Shown piece by piece: positions 25,208 to 39,487 of a DNA stretch of 64,000 nt. Both the position numbers and the translations under genes were made by a program. The notes below the pieces were generated by a model. That model had not been told where the DNA came from. It saw only the letters and a program-made list of their open reading frames with translations, and did not search any database. Position 1 is the stretch's first letter. The number at the start of each line of letters is the position of its first letter. Location: contig CM068369.1 in the NCBI GenBank assembly GCA_034769895.1, positions 422,703,479 through 422,767,478 of the forward strand, written 5' to 3'. The DNA comes from Magicicada septendecula. Taxonomy: Eukaryota; Arthropoda; Insecta; Hemiptera; Cicadidae.

Positions 25208-27080
25208 CAGACACGCACCACAGCGCACCTAACCTTCTAACATGCTACCCCCCAAACTCCATATCCCTGGCCTTATTCCATGCCAGATCCTCAACCGATA
25301 TGTTCCCCCTGTCATGCATACTGGGGGCAATACATATACTTATTAATACCTCCTAACAAAATTTATTTTCAGTTTCAAAAATTTCGTTTCAATTAAAATC
25401 AAATTGTTATATTTCCATTTCGTTCTCAAAAATCAAAATAAAAATCTTTTGCATCAACCAATCAACTCTATTAATTTTCTGCACTACAACAATCACACAA
25501 AAATTGAACCTCTTATTAAAACATGAATACTGTTTAATACTCTATATTCTAAACAGTATAACTCAATAAAACACTAGTAATGCACATAAACAATAATACA
25601 CTTGAAATTCAAACATCACCTATATGGCAGGCATAAAATCCCCCAATTTTTTTTTTTTTAATTTAAATTTATCAAAATATTAATTTTTATCAATTTCGGA
25701 AAAATTTAAAATTATTTAAATCACTTAAACGACAAAATTTGCATCAAGCAATTGCCAAAAACTGGTCTAGTTTATAACATCGACCATCACCTGATCTCTC
25801 TGGGTCAAGTCAACGACCTTGACATACATACACAGAACTACACCATAAAGTACATAGAACATCTCCAAAAAATTTTTTAATCTTTAAACACAATAAAACA
25901 TAATAAAATAAGACATTTAAAATTAACATAGTATTATTACAATTAACAATAAAACTGACATTTAAATTAATCAAAATTACACATTTTATAGCTTTACATT
26001 ATTCTCAACTTCTATTAAAATTTGTCACTTGTTTCAATTAATTTTTTCATTTTAACTATGATTTACTTTCTTTAACATTCTCAATCTCCATTAGTTTGGG
26101 TGACTTAATTATTCAGAACAACTTGATTTACAAGTTGGCATGTATACATACTCTTAATCCCCTTCTGACTCTAACATCACTAACAGCTTTAATTAACATG
26201 ACACCCCTTCTCTATCAAAACATCTATCAAACATTCTCTAAACCCACTTACTACTCAACTCATATCGCATCATTCTACCCTTATATAAAAAAAATACTCT
26301 CTACCCCTTTGTACTCAGGATGTGTGTTCCCCTCCCAAAGCTCACTCCCTTATCTGGTCCCTGGACTCTCCCTAGGCAAACCTTTCTGGTGCTAATCGGT
26401 CCCTTCCCGTCCCAACACCTTTCGTTGCGGACTCCTTTTCACACCACCCCCTTACAAAATTCCCATCAACTAATTTACCCTTCCAAAACATCACTTTCAA
26501 CTACAAAATATCTCCATTTACTTATTACATTAATATATATCAATCAATACTCTACATATTTTCCCCCTAGCTACTGTGTCTCTATTACCTCTCAAATTCT
26601 ACATTACATTAACTCACAACAATATTATTCTCTCTAGTACCCCTTTTATCTCAACATGGACTGATCTAAATGTCCTAACTCAATAATAATCACCCAAAAT
26701 CAACTTTACCACCTTTTACAAACCATTTAAAATTCTTAACTATCTCAAATTATTTCCATCATTTAAATTAAAATCTTTAACCACATTGAAATCATTATAT
26801 TCAAATATTTAGTTACTTGGGAAATTTGCAGATTATTTATAAGTGACATATTACACTTCTAACTCCAGCCATCAGCTGATGTTCTAGGTCGGGTGAATGA
26901 CCTTTGTTCAAAAAGGCTACACCAAATTATATAACGAAAAACACATAACACATTTTTATAATTCTTACACTCTAACATAACAAGATTAATGACCCACTAA
27001 AACATGATAACCACAATATAATAAACATCTACTGTATCCATTTTCTCAAATCAAAACAAAATTATTTAGTCCGCTTAGTA

Positions 27081-27731
27081 GCAAGTCGCCATTATTAAGT
27101 TACAACAAAATTTTTTAATTCGTTGCTCCCCTGAGCAACCTCCTTAACCACACACACTATTGTTTTCTGATGGTGGACTGTTGCGTCCATTTGCATCCAC
27201 AAGGACGGCATTGGTGGAGGAATTTAACATTTCCTTGTCCTTGCTTCTGCGTTACATTTTAAAATTAAGTAGATATCATCATATCTATTGTTATATATTA
27301 ATAAGCCCTTAAGGTGGGTCTACCACCTGGTTTACTGTTCCCACGCGAACAGAGTGGCAGCCGCTGTTCCATAGTTCCGGGGATTTCCCCTAAAGTCACC
27401 CCCCATTAATTTCAAATTTATACCAATTTCAAGCCAGCTATGGTCAAATTTACAATTGTTGGCCATAGCTGACCGCTGTCCAAAACTACAATTAGTGCTG
27501 GTAAGGCAGTAATCGCCCAAAAAGGCGGGGAAATCAACTCTAAATTCAGGCATGTTCTCTTCGTCATTATGATACACGGCACGGCAACACATCAGCATAT
27601 GATACAAAATTATATAAAAGTTGTGCCGTGTATTTTACGCCAGTTTGGCCTCCGATGGAGGTAACACTCTCTGTTACCCCCAACACTTACCGCTATCTAC
27701 AGTGGCACATGCCACCACTGCAATAGCATAC
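27081..27731 (-). other. Hairpin-cluster block, unit E
   Basis: Same block. A T at ~27315 makes an extra perfect AGGTGG/CCACCT stem that is mismatched in units A to D. Confidence 0.5.
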
Positions 27732-28682
27732 TACTAACCAAATTAACCCTTCTACAGTTTCAGTCTCTACATTCCGTAAATACATCACTTCTATTAATAC
27801 CACACAACCCCCCAAAATGACCCACATATCTTGTATGATAACATAACATAACAAAACAAACAAATCGACATTAACCTTGATCATTAGCATTGTTACATTC
27901 ACATTAAACCAACAATTCTCTTTTAAATAATTTATACAGAAACTTATAAACATTATAACTTGAAATTTTTATTAACTCTCTAATATATCATCATTGCATT
28001 ATTTATCACTTACTACAATTGAATTTCTCAAAAATTCCAAATTTATTATTAACATTTATTTTATCTCATATTTCAGTTATTACTACCTTTTGACTATGAT
28101 TTCTATTTAGTACAATTATCTCAAAATTAGTTTCATCATTGAGTTAAAATCTTTTCAACACCTGTAAACATTTTACTCTATATAACTTGTATTATAAAAT
28201 TTATACTCACAGTACAACATTCAAAACATATGATTCCACAACTAAATACATCCTACATTTATTCGTTTATTAATTATTATCAAATTTAAACTTCATAAAT
28301 AATTTAAATTCATTATAAAATTCAATTATGTAATATTGTAAATCAATCAAAAAGATAATTAAACATCTCAAATTACCTTACTTAGATCAATTATTGAAAA
28401 CACAACATTTTTAATTACATTACCTCGAAAACAATTTATCATTCATTAATTACCACTGTCGTAATCATTTATTTAATCTGTCAAAATATTATTATTAAAC
28501 AATTTCTACTACATACACACATTGTTTACATAACATCTTACAATACACACAATTAATTTCACTATCAATTATTTACAAATTATTCATCATTATTGTTCAG
28601 TTTTCCACACTTCATTTTCTAAGTCAGCAAGGTCAGAACCATAAATCAAAATATTTAAAATGTCCATTTATTAAGTTTATGT

Positions 28683-28904
28683 TCAGCCTCCATCATCGAA
28701 TAATAATCTAATATATTTATAATATAAATCGTTCTTGTCCACACTCAATTTATTAAATTTAATATAATAATTCTCTAATACTTCAAGTTGTTCCAATATC
28801 ATCAAATCATAAAACCTGTCAATATCATTAGAAGTCTTTTCACCGTCTGTATTTTTTGTTATTCCCCTGTCATTTGTATCATTATATTCGTTTACTATAC
28901 TCAT
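28683..28904 (-). CDS. 73-codon ORF after gag UGA, unit E
   Basis: Same placement; the protein equals the unit A version. Confidence 0.4.
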   Translation of the reverse strand: MSIVNEYNDTNDRGITKNTDGEKTSNDIDRFYDLMILEQLEVLENYYIKFNKLSVDKNDLYYKYIRLLFDDGG

Positions 28905-29930
28905 TCAGGCATCAGGTAAGTTATTATTATTTATACAAGTATCATCAAAATAATTCTCAATCTCTATTTTATAAGGTAAGTATTTTATATCATTTATCTT
29001 CACCACTTCTAACCTCTCTTTCAATTCATTATACTTTCTCTTTAATTTATATAATTCTATCTCCCTATCTACACACAACTCTCTATCTAAATCTCTCTCA
29101 CCATAACACCATCTCACACTTTCGACACCATCCCACACAGAGGGTACTAACTCATAAAAACTCGGGGAACAACTCAAAGACCTCATGTCTTCCAATAACA
29201 AGGGACTCTTACCCTTCAACAACAACATTTGTGAACACCTTGGTTCACCATAAATATGGGGAAAATTTACCCTCTGCCCTACATACTCATCTAATCTCTC
29301 TTGCCACTCTTTCTCTAATTCATGAACACTAATTACTACTCCGTTACAACCCATTACTCTCTCACTCTCACTCACTATCTCACTAACTGTTTTCAACGTA
29401 TCACTCTCTGATACCACATTCTTAATTATATTATCATTTTCAACATCATTTTTATCACTTGTTACTTTTTTATTATCATTATTATTATTACTTTTAATCT
29501 TTTCCCCTACTGACTCTAACACTTTCTCAATATCTCGTTTCAATTCGTTACACTTACTCTCATACTGATTTTTTACTTCATTAATATCAAATTTAAGTTC
29601 GTTAAACTGTCTATTCTGTTCCTCAAATTTAGCGTCAAATTTATTATTTTGTATGTCAAATTTAATATTTTGTTCATTCATATCCTTCGATATCGTTATT
29701 AACATATTCATCACATCATTATTAAATTGACTGTTACATTTTGTTGAAGTCGGGGTTAATTGCACACCTGAGTCTTCAGTCACATTGCTTTGATCTGTTA
29801 CATTTAATTCTACTGTTTTATCTTGACTCACACTTGGAGTTGAATGTACCTCAAAATTACTCATAATGTTTGATTCATCAAAATTGTCAACACTAGTTAT
29901 TTCATTCATATCGTTTTCATTTCCTGCCAT
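28905..29930 (-). CDS. Gag-like protein, unit E (341 aa)
   Basis: The frame is intact. It has private changes VLESV (V to L) at the end of the coiled coil and LKTVS (I to T) in the linker region. Confidence 0.6.
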   Translation of the reverse strand: MAGNENDMNEITSVDNFDESNIMSNFEVHSTPSVSQDKTVELNVTDQSNVTEDSGVQLTPTSTKCNSQFNNDVMNMLITISKDMNEQNIKFDIQNNKFDAKFEEQNRQFNELKFDINEVKNQYESKCNELKRDIEKVLESVGEKIKSNNNNDNKKVTSDKNDVENDNIIKNVVSESDTLKTVSEIVSESERVMGCNGVVISVHELEKEWQERLDEYVGQRVNFPHIYGEPRCSQMLLLKGKSPLLLEDMRSLSCSPSFYELVPSVWDGVESVRWCYGERDLDRELCVDREIELYKLKRKYNELKERLEVVKINDIKYLPYKIEIENYFDDTCINNNNLPDA

Positions 29931-30129
29931 TTTCAAATTGTAAATTTACTGATTTTTGTTTCACTACTCTTTAATTTACATCTACAACATCTTATATTTG
30001 ATCTAACCTTAATTTATTGTTTTATGTACTTTACATAATTTTTTACGTACCGTTACTTAACCTTTCAACCATACTTGCATTTTGTTTGTAGGTGTGGTCT
30101 TTATATTTTCATTTCAATTTATAAAAACT

Positions 30130-30147
30130 GTCCCTGTTCGGGTGCCA
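30130..30147 (-). other. Primer-binding site, unit E
   Basis: The 18 bases are identical to the unit A site, with the same 2-nt spacer. Confidence 0.85.
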
Positions 30148-30149
30148 TT

Positions 30150-31359
30150 TGTGATCTTATTTATTTATTAATACATTTAAATCACAAAATTATTTCATAA
30201 ATTATTCCACTTACCTTGTATTGGCCAGAGTTACATCACACGAACGTGGAAATGCAAGTGAGGTTTCAAGGTTATTTGAATAACTTACGCTACTCACATT
30301 TATGAAGAAAAACAATTAAAATTTTATTATATTCTTCAAACTGTTAACATTTTATTTACATCTTTTAAATTTTACTCAAAGTTCATTTTGTTAAGAAATC
30401 ATTTCTGCTGATTTAAACTTCTTTATCTAAACATCATTTACTATTAATTTCTCTTTTTATTTAAAACATAAACACTACCTTGAATCATTTTACACAAAAT
30501 ATATTGATTAATACATGAATCTAACTAAATTATTTTCACTATAGACGTCCCAGTTTGCTGCACACACAACTCTCATTCACATCAATTTAACCCCCATTAA
30601 TTTATTCTAGAGATCTCATTAGAAAAATAATTTAGATTTTATACGGTTACATTTCTGGTGACCTCTGCCCCGACCACGTGGCGCGTCTCACACCAAGTCC
30701 TCCTTGCTGGTTCCAAATGGTTTATTATTTCATGCTTCCTTCTTCTTCATTCACAACTACACTCCCGATTTATGTTACGACATCGTTCTGCTACTGATAG
30801 CTATTTTAATTAATATTTAAAATTTATTGAGGCTCCACGTTTGGTGGGCTACCTGGCCAGGATAGCGTCGGTGAGGGACTGCAAGGAGTATCTGCTAAGT
30901 ACCCCACTACTTAGGTTTTTGGACAAGATGGAAAGCAATGCCTTATGCGTTAAAGTCTTAGTCGTTGTTCAGGTAACACGTGCAACTCCCGTGTGTTGAA
31001 CGTTGACGAAATCTGGTGTCCACTGGTTTCGTCACACAGGTAGGCGGGATTTCGTCAAGACTTCCGCCATCTCCCGAGCACGTTGTTGAATCAAATTCAC
31101 ACCAAGCAATTTTGTGTGACTTTTGTTTAGCGTCGGTTATGCGCTCCGCTGATGTTTGTGCGTCTGTGCGCATTAAACAGTATTACAGTTCTGAGAATTA
31201 AGACGTGGTGGGCAACACGACACATTCCATTGTACAGCTACACCATACTGTCCCTTTGTTTGAACAACGCTTTTATTCAACACGTGGCTGGCCACACTGA
31301 TGAAATGAATTTACAAATTTTTAATAAAATAAAAACCCCTCCCTTTTAGCCCCGTTACA
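30150..31359 (-). repeat. LTR E of array element
   Basis: This 1210-bp copy is nearly indistinguishable from LTR D by eye, including the shared antisense stop. This suggests a recent exchange or duplication between neighbouring units. Confidence 0.88.
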
Positions 31360-31408
31360 ATACCCCCCCAATGAGAGATCTTCTGCCGAAACAGAAGAAA
31401 TCTCATTG
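31360..31408 (-). other. G-tract and 3' hairpin, LTR E edge
   Basis: Same arrangement, with a 7-base G-run. Confidence 0.65.
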
Positions 31409-31512
31409 CTAAACCCCTAAGAGGATCGGTGAGGATATGGTGCCAACAACCCCCCATTAGTTTTTTACATCATGGGTAAACTACCCCCCTGGCTCGGCGA
31501 CTATGGCTGCAC

Positions 31513-31566
31513 CTGAACGAGATTACTGGACTTCTCTATACGAGATCCCAACACCATAAAATCGAA
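31513..31566. repeat. Segment ~48 bp longer in unit F
   Basis: Same segment as at 25154-25207. It marks units E and F as sister copies within the array. Confidence 0.8.
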
Positions 31567-33439
31567 CAGACACGCACCACAGCGCACCTAACCTTCTAAC
31601 ATGCTACCCCCCAAACTCCATATCCCTGGCCTTATTCCATGCCAGATCCTCAACCGATATGTTCCCCCTGTCATGCATACTGGGGGCAATACATATACTT
31701 ATTAATACCTCCTAACAAAATTTATTTTCAGTTTCAAAAATTTCGTTTCAATTAAAATCAAATTGTTATATTTCCATTTCGTTCTCAAAAATCAAAATAA
31801 AAATCTTTTGCATCAACCAATCAACTCTATTAATTTTCTGCACTACAACAATCACACAAAAATTGAACCTCTTATTAAAACATGAATACTGTTTAATACT
31901 CTATATTCTAAACAGTATAACTCAATAAAACACTAGTAATGCACATAAACAATAATACACTTGAAATTCAAACATCACCTATATGGCAGGCATAAAATCC
32001 CCCAATTTTTTTTTTTTTAATTTAAATTTATCAAAATATTAATTTTTATCAATTTCGGAAAAATTTAAAATTATTTAAATCACTTAAACGACAAAATTTG
32101 CATCAAGCAATTGCCAAAAACTGGTCTAGTTTATAACATCGACCATCACCTGATCTCTCTGGGTCAAGTCAACGACCTTGACATACATACACAGAACTAC
32201 ACCATAAAGTACATAGAACATCTCCAAAAAATTTTTTAATCTTTAAACACAATAAAACATAATAAAATAAGACATTTAAAATTAACATAGTATTATTACA
32301 ATTAACAATAAAACTGACATTTAAATTAATCAAAATTACACATTTTATAGCTTTACATTATTCTCAACTTCTATTAAAATTTGTCACTTGTTTCAATTAA
32401 TTTTTTCATTTTAACTATGATTTACTTTCTTTAACATTCTCAATCTCCATTAGTTTGGGTGACTTAATTATTCAGAACAACTTGATTTACAAGTTGGCAT
32501 GTATACATACTCTTAATCCCCTTCTGACTCTAACATCACTAACAGCTTTAATTAACATGACACCCCTTCTCTATCAAAACATCTATCAAACATTCTCTAA
32601 ACCCACTTACTACTCAACTCATATCGCATCATTCTACCCTTATATAAAAAAAATACTCTCTACCCCTTTGTACTCAGGATGTGTGTTCCCCTCCCAAAGC
32701 TCACTCCCTTATCTGGTCCCTGGACTCTCCCTAGGCAAACCTTTCTGGTGCTAATCGGTCCCTTCCCGTCCCAACACCTTTCGTTGCGGACTCCTTTTCA
32801 CACCACCCCCTTACAAAATTCCCATCAACTAATTTACCCTTCCAAAACATCACTTTCAACTACAAAATATCTCCATTTACTTATTACATTAATATATATC
32901 AATCAATACTCTACATATTTTCCCCCTAGCTACTGTGTCTCTATTACCTCTCAAATTCTACATTACATTAACTCACAACAATATTATTCTCTCTAGTACC
33001 CCTTTTATCTCAACATGGACTGATCTAAATGTCCTAACTCAATAATAATCACCCAAAATCAACTTTACCACCTTTTACAAACCATTTAAAATTCTTAACT
33101 ATCTCAAATTATTTCCATCATTTAAATTAAAATCTTTAACCACATTGAAATCATTATATTCAAATATTTAGTTACTTGGGAAATTTGCAGATTATTTATA
33201 AGTGACATATTACACTTCTAACTCCAGCCATCAGCTGATGTTCTAGGTCGGGTGAATGACCTTTGTTCAAAAAGGCTACACCAAATTATATAACGAAAAA
33301 CACATAACACATTTTTATAATTCTTACACTCTAACATAACAAGATTAATGACCCACTAAAACATGATAACCACAATATAATAAACATCTACTGTATCCAT
33401 TTTCTCAAATCAAAACAAAATTATTTAGTCCGCTTAGTA

Positions 33440-34090
33440 GCAAGTCGCCATTATTAAGTTACAACAAAATTTTTTAATTCGTTGCTCCCCTGAGCAACCT
33501 CCTTAACCACACACACTATTGTTTTCTGATGGTGGACTGTTGCGTCCATTTGCATCCACAAGGACGGCATTGGTGGAGGAATTTAACATTTCCTTGTCCT
33601 TGCTTCTGCGTTACATTTTAAAATTAAGTAGATATCATCATATCTATTGTTATATATTAATAAGCCCTTAAGGTGGGTCTACCACCTGGTTTACTGTTCC
33701 CACGCGAACAGAGTGGCAGCCGCTGTTCCATAGTTCCGGGGATTTCCCCTAAAGTCACCCCCCATTAATTTCAAATTTATACCAATTTCAAGCCAGCTAT
33801 GGTCAAATTTACAATTGTTGGCCATAGCTGACCGCTGTCCAAAACTACAATTAGTGCTGGTAAGGCAGTAATCGCCCAAAAAGGCGGGGAAATCAACTCT
33901 AAATTCAGGCATGTTCTCTTCGTCATTATGATACACGGCACGGCAACACATCAGCATATGATACAAAATTATATAAAAGTTGTGCCGTGTATTTTACGCC
34001 AGTTTGGCCTCCGATGGAGGTAACACTCTCTGTTACCCCCAACACTTACCGCTATCTACAGTGGCACATGCCACCACTGCAATAGCATAC
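33440..34090 (-). other. Hairpin-cluster block, unit F
   Basis: Same block, with the unit E version of the AGGTGG stem. Confidence 0.5.
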
Positions 34091-35041
34091 TACTAACCAA
34101 ATTAACCCTTCTACAGTTTCAGTCTCTACATTCCGTAAATACATCACTTCTATTAATACCACACAACCCCCCAAAATGACCCACATATCTTGTATGATAA
34201 CATAACATAACAAAACAAACAAATCGACATTAACCTTGATCATTAGCATTGTTACATTCACATTAAACCAACAATTCTCTTTTAAATAATTTATACAGAA
34301 ACTTATAAACATTATAACTTGAAATTTTTATTAACTCTCTAATATATCATCATTGCATTATTTATCACTTACTACAATTGAATTTCTCAAAAATTCCAAA
34401 TTTATTATTAACATTTATTTTATCTCATATTTCAGTTATTACTACCTTTTGACTATGATTTCTATTTAGTACAATTATCTCAAAATTAGTTTCATCATTG
34501 AGTTAAAATCTTTTCAACACCTGTAAACATTTTACTCTATATAACTTGTATTATAAAATTTATACTCACAGTACAACATTCAAAACATATGATTCCACAA
34601 CTAAATACATCCTACATTTATTCGTTTATTAATTATTATCAAATTTAAACTTCATAAATAATTTAAATTCATTATAAAATTCAATTATGTAATATTGTAA
34701 ATCAATCAAAAAGATAATTAAACATCTCAAATTACCTTACTTAGATCAATTATTGAAAACACAACATTTTTAATTACATTACCTCGAAAACAATTTATCA
34801 TTCATTAATTACCACTGTCGTAATCATTTATTTAATCTGTCAAAATATTATTATTAAACAATTTCTACTACATACACACATTGTTTACATAACATCTTAC
34901 AATACACACAATTAATTTCACTATCAATTATTTACAAATTATTCATCATTATTGTTCAGTTTTCCACACTTCATTTTCTAAGTCAGCAAGGTCAGAACCA
35001 TAAATCAAAATATTTAAAATGTCCATTTATTAAGTTTATGT

Positions 35042-35264
35042 TCAGCCTCCATCATCGAATAATAATCTAATATATTTATAATATAAATCGTTCTTGTCCA
35101 CACTCAATTTATTAAATTTAATATAATAATTCTCTAATACTTCAAGTTGTTCCAATATCATCAAATCATAAAACCTGTCAATATCATTAGAAGTCTTTTC
35201 ACCGTCTGTATTTTTTGTTATTCCCCCTGTCATTTGTATCATTATATTCGTTTACTATACTCAT
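35042..35264 (-). pseudogene. Small ORF after gag UGA, unit F, frameshifted
   Basis: An extra C in a C-run at ~35222-35226 shifts the frame shortly after the ATG at 35264, so the unit A-type protein cannot be made from that start. Confidence 0.45.
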
Positions 35265-35344
35265 TCAGGCATCAGGTAAGTTATTATTATTTATACAAGT
35301 ATCATCAAAATAATTCTCAATCTCTATTTTATAAGGTAAGTATT

Positions 35345-36289
35345 TTATATCATTATCTTCACCACTTCTAACCTCTCTTTCAATTCATTATACTTTCTCT
35401 TTAATTTATATAATTCTATCTCCCTATCTACACACAACTCTCTATCTAAATCTCTCTCACCATAACACCATCTCACACTTTCGACACCATTCCACACAGA
35501 GGGTACTAACTCATAAAAACTCGGGGAACAACTCAAAGACCTCATGTCTTCCAATAACAAGGGACTCTTACCCTTCAACAACAACATTTGTGAACACCTT
35601 GGTTCACCATAAATATGGGGAAAATTTACCCTCTGCCCTACATACTCACCTAATCTCTCTTGCCACTCTTTCTCTAATTCATGAACACTAATTACTACTC
35701 CGTTACAACCCATTACTCTCTCACTCTCACTCACTATCTCACTAACTATTTTCAACGTATCACTCTCTGATACCACATTCTTAATTATATTATCATTTTC
35801 AACATTATTTTTATCACTTGTTACTTTTTTATTATCATTATTATTATTACTTTTAATCTTTTCCCCTACTGACTCTACCACTTTCTCAATATCTCGTTTC
35901 AATTCGTTACACTTACTCTCATACTGATTTTTTACTTCATTAATATCAAATTTAAGTTCGTTAAACTGTCTATTCTGTTCCTCAAATTTAGCGTCAAATT
36001 TATTATTTTGTATGTCAAATTTAATATTTTGTTCATTCATATCCTTCGATATCGTTATTAACATATTCATCACATCATTATTAAATTGACGGTTACATTT
36101 TGTTGAAGTCGGGGTTAATTGCACACCTGAGTCTTCAGTCACATTGCTTTGATCTGTTACATTTAATTCTACTGTTTTATCTTGACTCACACTTGGAGTT
36201 GAATGTACCTCAAAATTACTCATAATGTTTGATTCATCAAAATTGTCAACACTAGTTATTTCATTCATATCGTTTTCATTTCCTGCCAT
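35345..36289 (-). pseudogene. Gag-like protein, unit F, frameshifted near the C-terminus
   Basis: A T-run that is TTT in all other copies is TT at about 35352. This shifts the frame and ends the protein after ~314 residues instead of 341. The last ~25 residues are lost. A second indel about 130 bp downstream (extra C at ~35222-35226) breaks the following small ORF. Decay and assembly or read error in homopolymers are both possible. Confidence 0.6.
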
Positions 36290-36488
36290 TTTCAAATTGT
36301 AAATTTACTGATTTTTGTTTCACTACTCTTTAATTTACATCTACAACATCTTATATTTGATCTAACCTTAATTTATTGTTTTATGTACTTTACATAATTT
36401 TTTACGTACCGTTACTTAACGTTTCAACCATACTTGCATTTTGTTTGTAGGTGTGGTCTTTATATTTTCATTTCAATTTATAAAAACT

Positions 36489-36506
36489 GTCCCTGTTCGG
36501 GTGCCA
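36489..36506 (-). other. Primer-binding site, unit F
   Basis: The 18 bases are identical to the unit A site, with the same 2-nt spacer. Confidence 0.85.
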
Positions 36507-36508
36507 TT

Positions 36509-37719
36509 TGTGATCTTATTTATTTATTAATACATTTAAATCACAAAATTATTTCATAAATTATTCCACTTACCTTGTATTGGCCAGAGTTACATCACAC
36601 GAACGTGGAAATGCAAGTGAGGTTTCAAGGTTATTTGAATAACTTACGCTACTCACATTTATGAAGAAAAACAATTAAAATTTTATTATATTCTTCAAAC
36701 TGTTAACATTTTATTTACATCTTTTAAATTTTACTCAAAGTTCATTTTGTTAAGAAATCATTTCTGCTGATTTAAACTTCTTTATCTAAACATCATTTAC
36801 TATTAATTTCTCTTTTTATTTAAAACATAAACACTACCTTGAATCATTTTACACAAAATATATTGATTAATACATGAATCTAACTAACTTATTTTCTCTA
36901 TAGACGTCCCAGTTTGCTGCACACACAACTCTCATTCACATCAATTTACCCCCCATTAATTTATTCTAGAGATCTCATTAGAAAAATAATTTAGATTTTA
37001 TACGGTTACATATTCTGGTGACCTCTGCCCCGTCCACGTGGCGCGTCTCACACCAAGTCCTCCTTGCTGGTTCCAAACAGTTTATTATTTCATGCTTCCT
37101 TCTTCTTCATTCACAACTACACTCCCGATTTATGTTACGACATCGTTCTGCTACTGATAGCTATTTTAATTAATATTTAAAATTTATTGAGGCTCCACGT
37201 TTGGTGGGCTACCTGGCCAGGATAGCGTCGGTGAGGGACTGCGAGGAGTATCTGCTAAGTACCCCACTACTTAGGTTTTTGGACAAGACGGAAAGCAATG
37301 CCTTATGCGTTAAAGTCTTAGTCATTGTTCAGGTAACACGTGCAACTCCAGTGTGTTGGACGTTGACGAAATCTGGTGTCCACTGGTTTCGTCACACAGG
37401 TAGGCGGGATTTCGTCAAGACTACCGCCATCTCCCGAGCACGTTGTTGAATCAAATTCACACCAAGCAATTTTGTGTGACTTTTGTTTAGCGTCGGTTAT
37501 GCGCTCCGCTGATGTTTGTGCGTCTGTGCGCATTAAACAGTATTACAGTTCTGAGAATTAAGACGTGGTGGGCAACACGACACATTCCATTGTACAGCTA
37601 CACCATACTGTCCCTTTGTTTGAACAACGCTTTTATTCAACACGTGGCTGGCCACACTGATGAAATGAATTTACAAATTTTTAATAAAATAAAAACCCCT
37701 CCCTTTTAGCCCCGTTACA
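36509..37719 (-). repeat. LTR F of array element
   Basis: This 1211-bp copy is mosaic. Its right border matches LTRs D and E, while the TATA-side length matches LTRs A to C. It is the LTR on the 3' side of the unit interrupted by the giant Gypsy element. Confidence 0.88.
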
Positions 37720-37771
37720 ATACCCCCCCCCCAATGAGAGATCTTCTGCCGAAACAGAAAAAATCTCATTG
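37720..37771 (-). other. G-tract and 3' hairpin, LTR F edge
   Basis: Same arrangement. One G to A change in the arm (plus strand CAGAAAAA) weakens a pair. Confidence 0.65.
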
Positions 37772-39214
37772 CTAAACCCCTAAGAGGATCGGTGAGGATA
37801 TGGTGCCAACAACCCCCCATTAGTTCTTATACATCATGGGAAAACTACCCCCCTGGCTCGGCGACTATGGCTGCACGCACGACAGACACGCACCACAGCG
37901 CACCTAACCTTCTAACATGCTACCCCCCAAACTCCATATCCCTGGCCTTATTCCATGCCAGATCCTCAACCGATATGTTCCCCCTGTCATGCATACTGGG
38001 GGCAATACATATACTTATTAATACCTCCTAACAAAATTTATTTTCAATTTCAAAAATTTCGTTTCAATTAAAATCAAATTGTTATATTACCATTTCTTTC
38101 TCAAAAATCAAAATAAAAATCTTTTGCATCAACCAATCAACTCTATTAATTTTCTGCACTACAACAATCACAAAAAAATTGAACCTCTTATTAAAACATG
38201 AATACTGTTTAATACTCTATATTCTAAACAGTATAACTCAATAAAACACTAGTAATGCACATAAACAATAATACACTTGAAATTCAAACATCACCTATAT
38301 GGCAGGCATAAAATCCCCAAAATTTTTTTTTTTAATTTAAATTTATCAAAATATTAATTTTTATCAATTTCGGAAAAATTTAAAATTATTTAAATCACTT
38401 AAACGACAAAATTTGCATCAAGCAATTGCCAAAAACTGGTCTAGTTTATAACATCGACCATCACCTGATCTCTCTGGGTCAAGTCAACGACCTTGACATA
38501 CATATGGTATACACAGAACTACACCATAAAGTAGATAGAACATCTCCAAAAAATTTTTTTATCTTTAAACACAATAAAACATAATAAAATAAGACATTTA
38601 AAATTAACATAGTATTATTACAATTAACAATAAAACTGACATTTAAATTAATCAAAATTACACATTTTATAGCTTTACATTATTCTCAACTTCTATTAAA
38701 ATTTGTCACTTGTTTCAATTAATTTTTTCATTTTAACTATGATTTACTTTCTTTAACATTCTCAATCTCCATTAGTTTGGGTGACTTAATTATTCAGAAC
38801 AACTTGATTTACAAGTTGGCATGTATACATACTCTTAATCCCCTTCTGACTCTAACATCACTAACAGCTTTAATTAACATGACACCCCTTCTCTATCAAA
38901 ACATCTATCAAACATTCTCTAAACCCACTTACTACTCAACTCATATCGCATCATTCTACCCTTATATAAAAAAAATGCTCTCTACCCCTTTGTACTCAGG
39001 ATGTGTGTTCCCCTCCCAAAGCTCACTCCCTTATCTGGTCCCTGGACTCTCCCTAGGCAACCCTTTCTGGTGCTAATCGGTCCCTTCCCATCCCAACACC
39101 TTTCGTTGCGGACTCCTTTTCACACCACCCCCCTTACAAAATTCCCATCAACTAATTTACCCTTCCAAAACATCACTTTCAACTACAAAATATCTCCATT
39201 TACTTATTACATTA

Positions 39215-39218
39215 ATAT
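39215..39218. repeat. Target-site duplication, left
   Basis: ATAT directly before the LTR's TG. It matches the ATAT at 58850-58853, although the target is itself an AT repeat, so the length is slightly uncertain. Confidence 0.7.
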
Positions 39219-39487
39219 TGTAGCATGACAGATAATCCACCCCAATACATTACTCAATGATCATTAATAAAGCTCTAATATATGGAATATCCAGATGAGA
39301 ATTAATTAAAATGCACTATTTAATAATATATTCACAAGAAAGGTTAAATAAAGAAAAATCTGCAAATAATATAATATAATACAAATTTAAAAACCCAGAA
39401 GACTAAAAATAACAATAACAAAATTACCCAGGTAAGATAGAAGCAGGCAATTAATATACCCCGTCAAAGAAACCAGACCAGAAAAAA

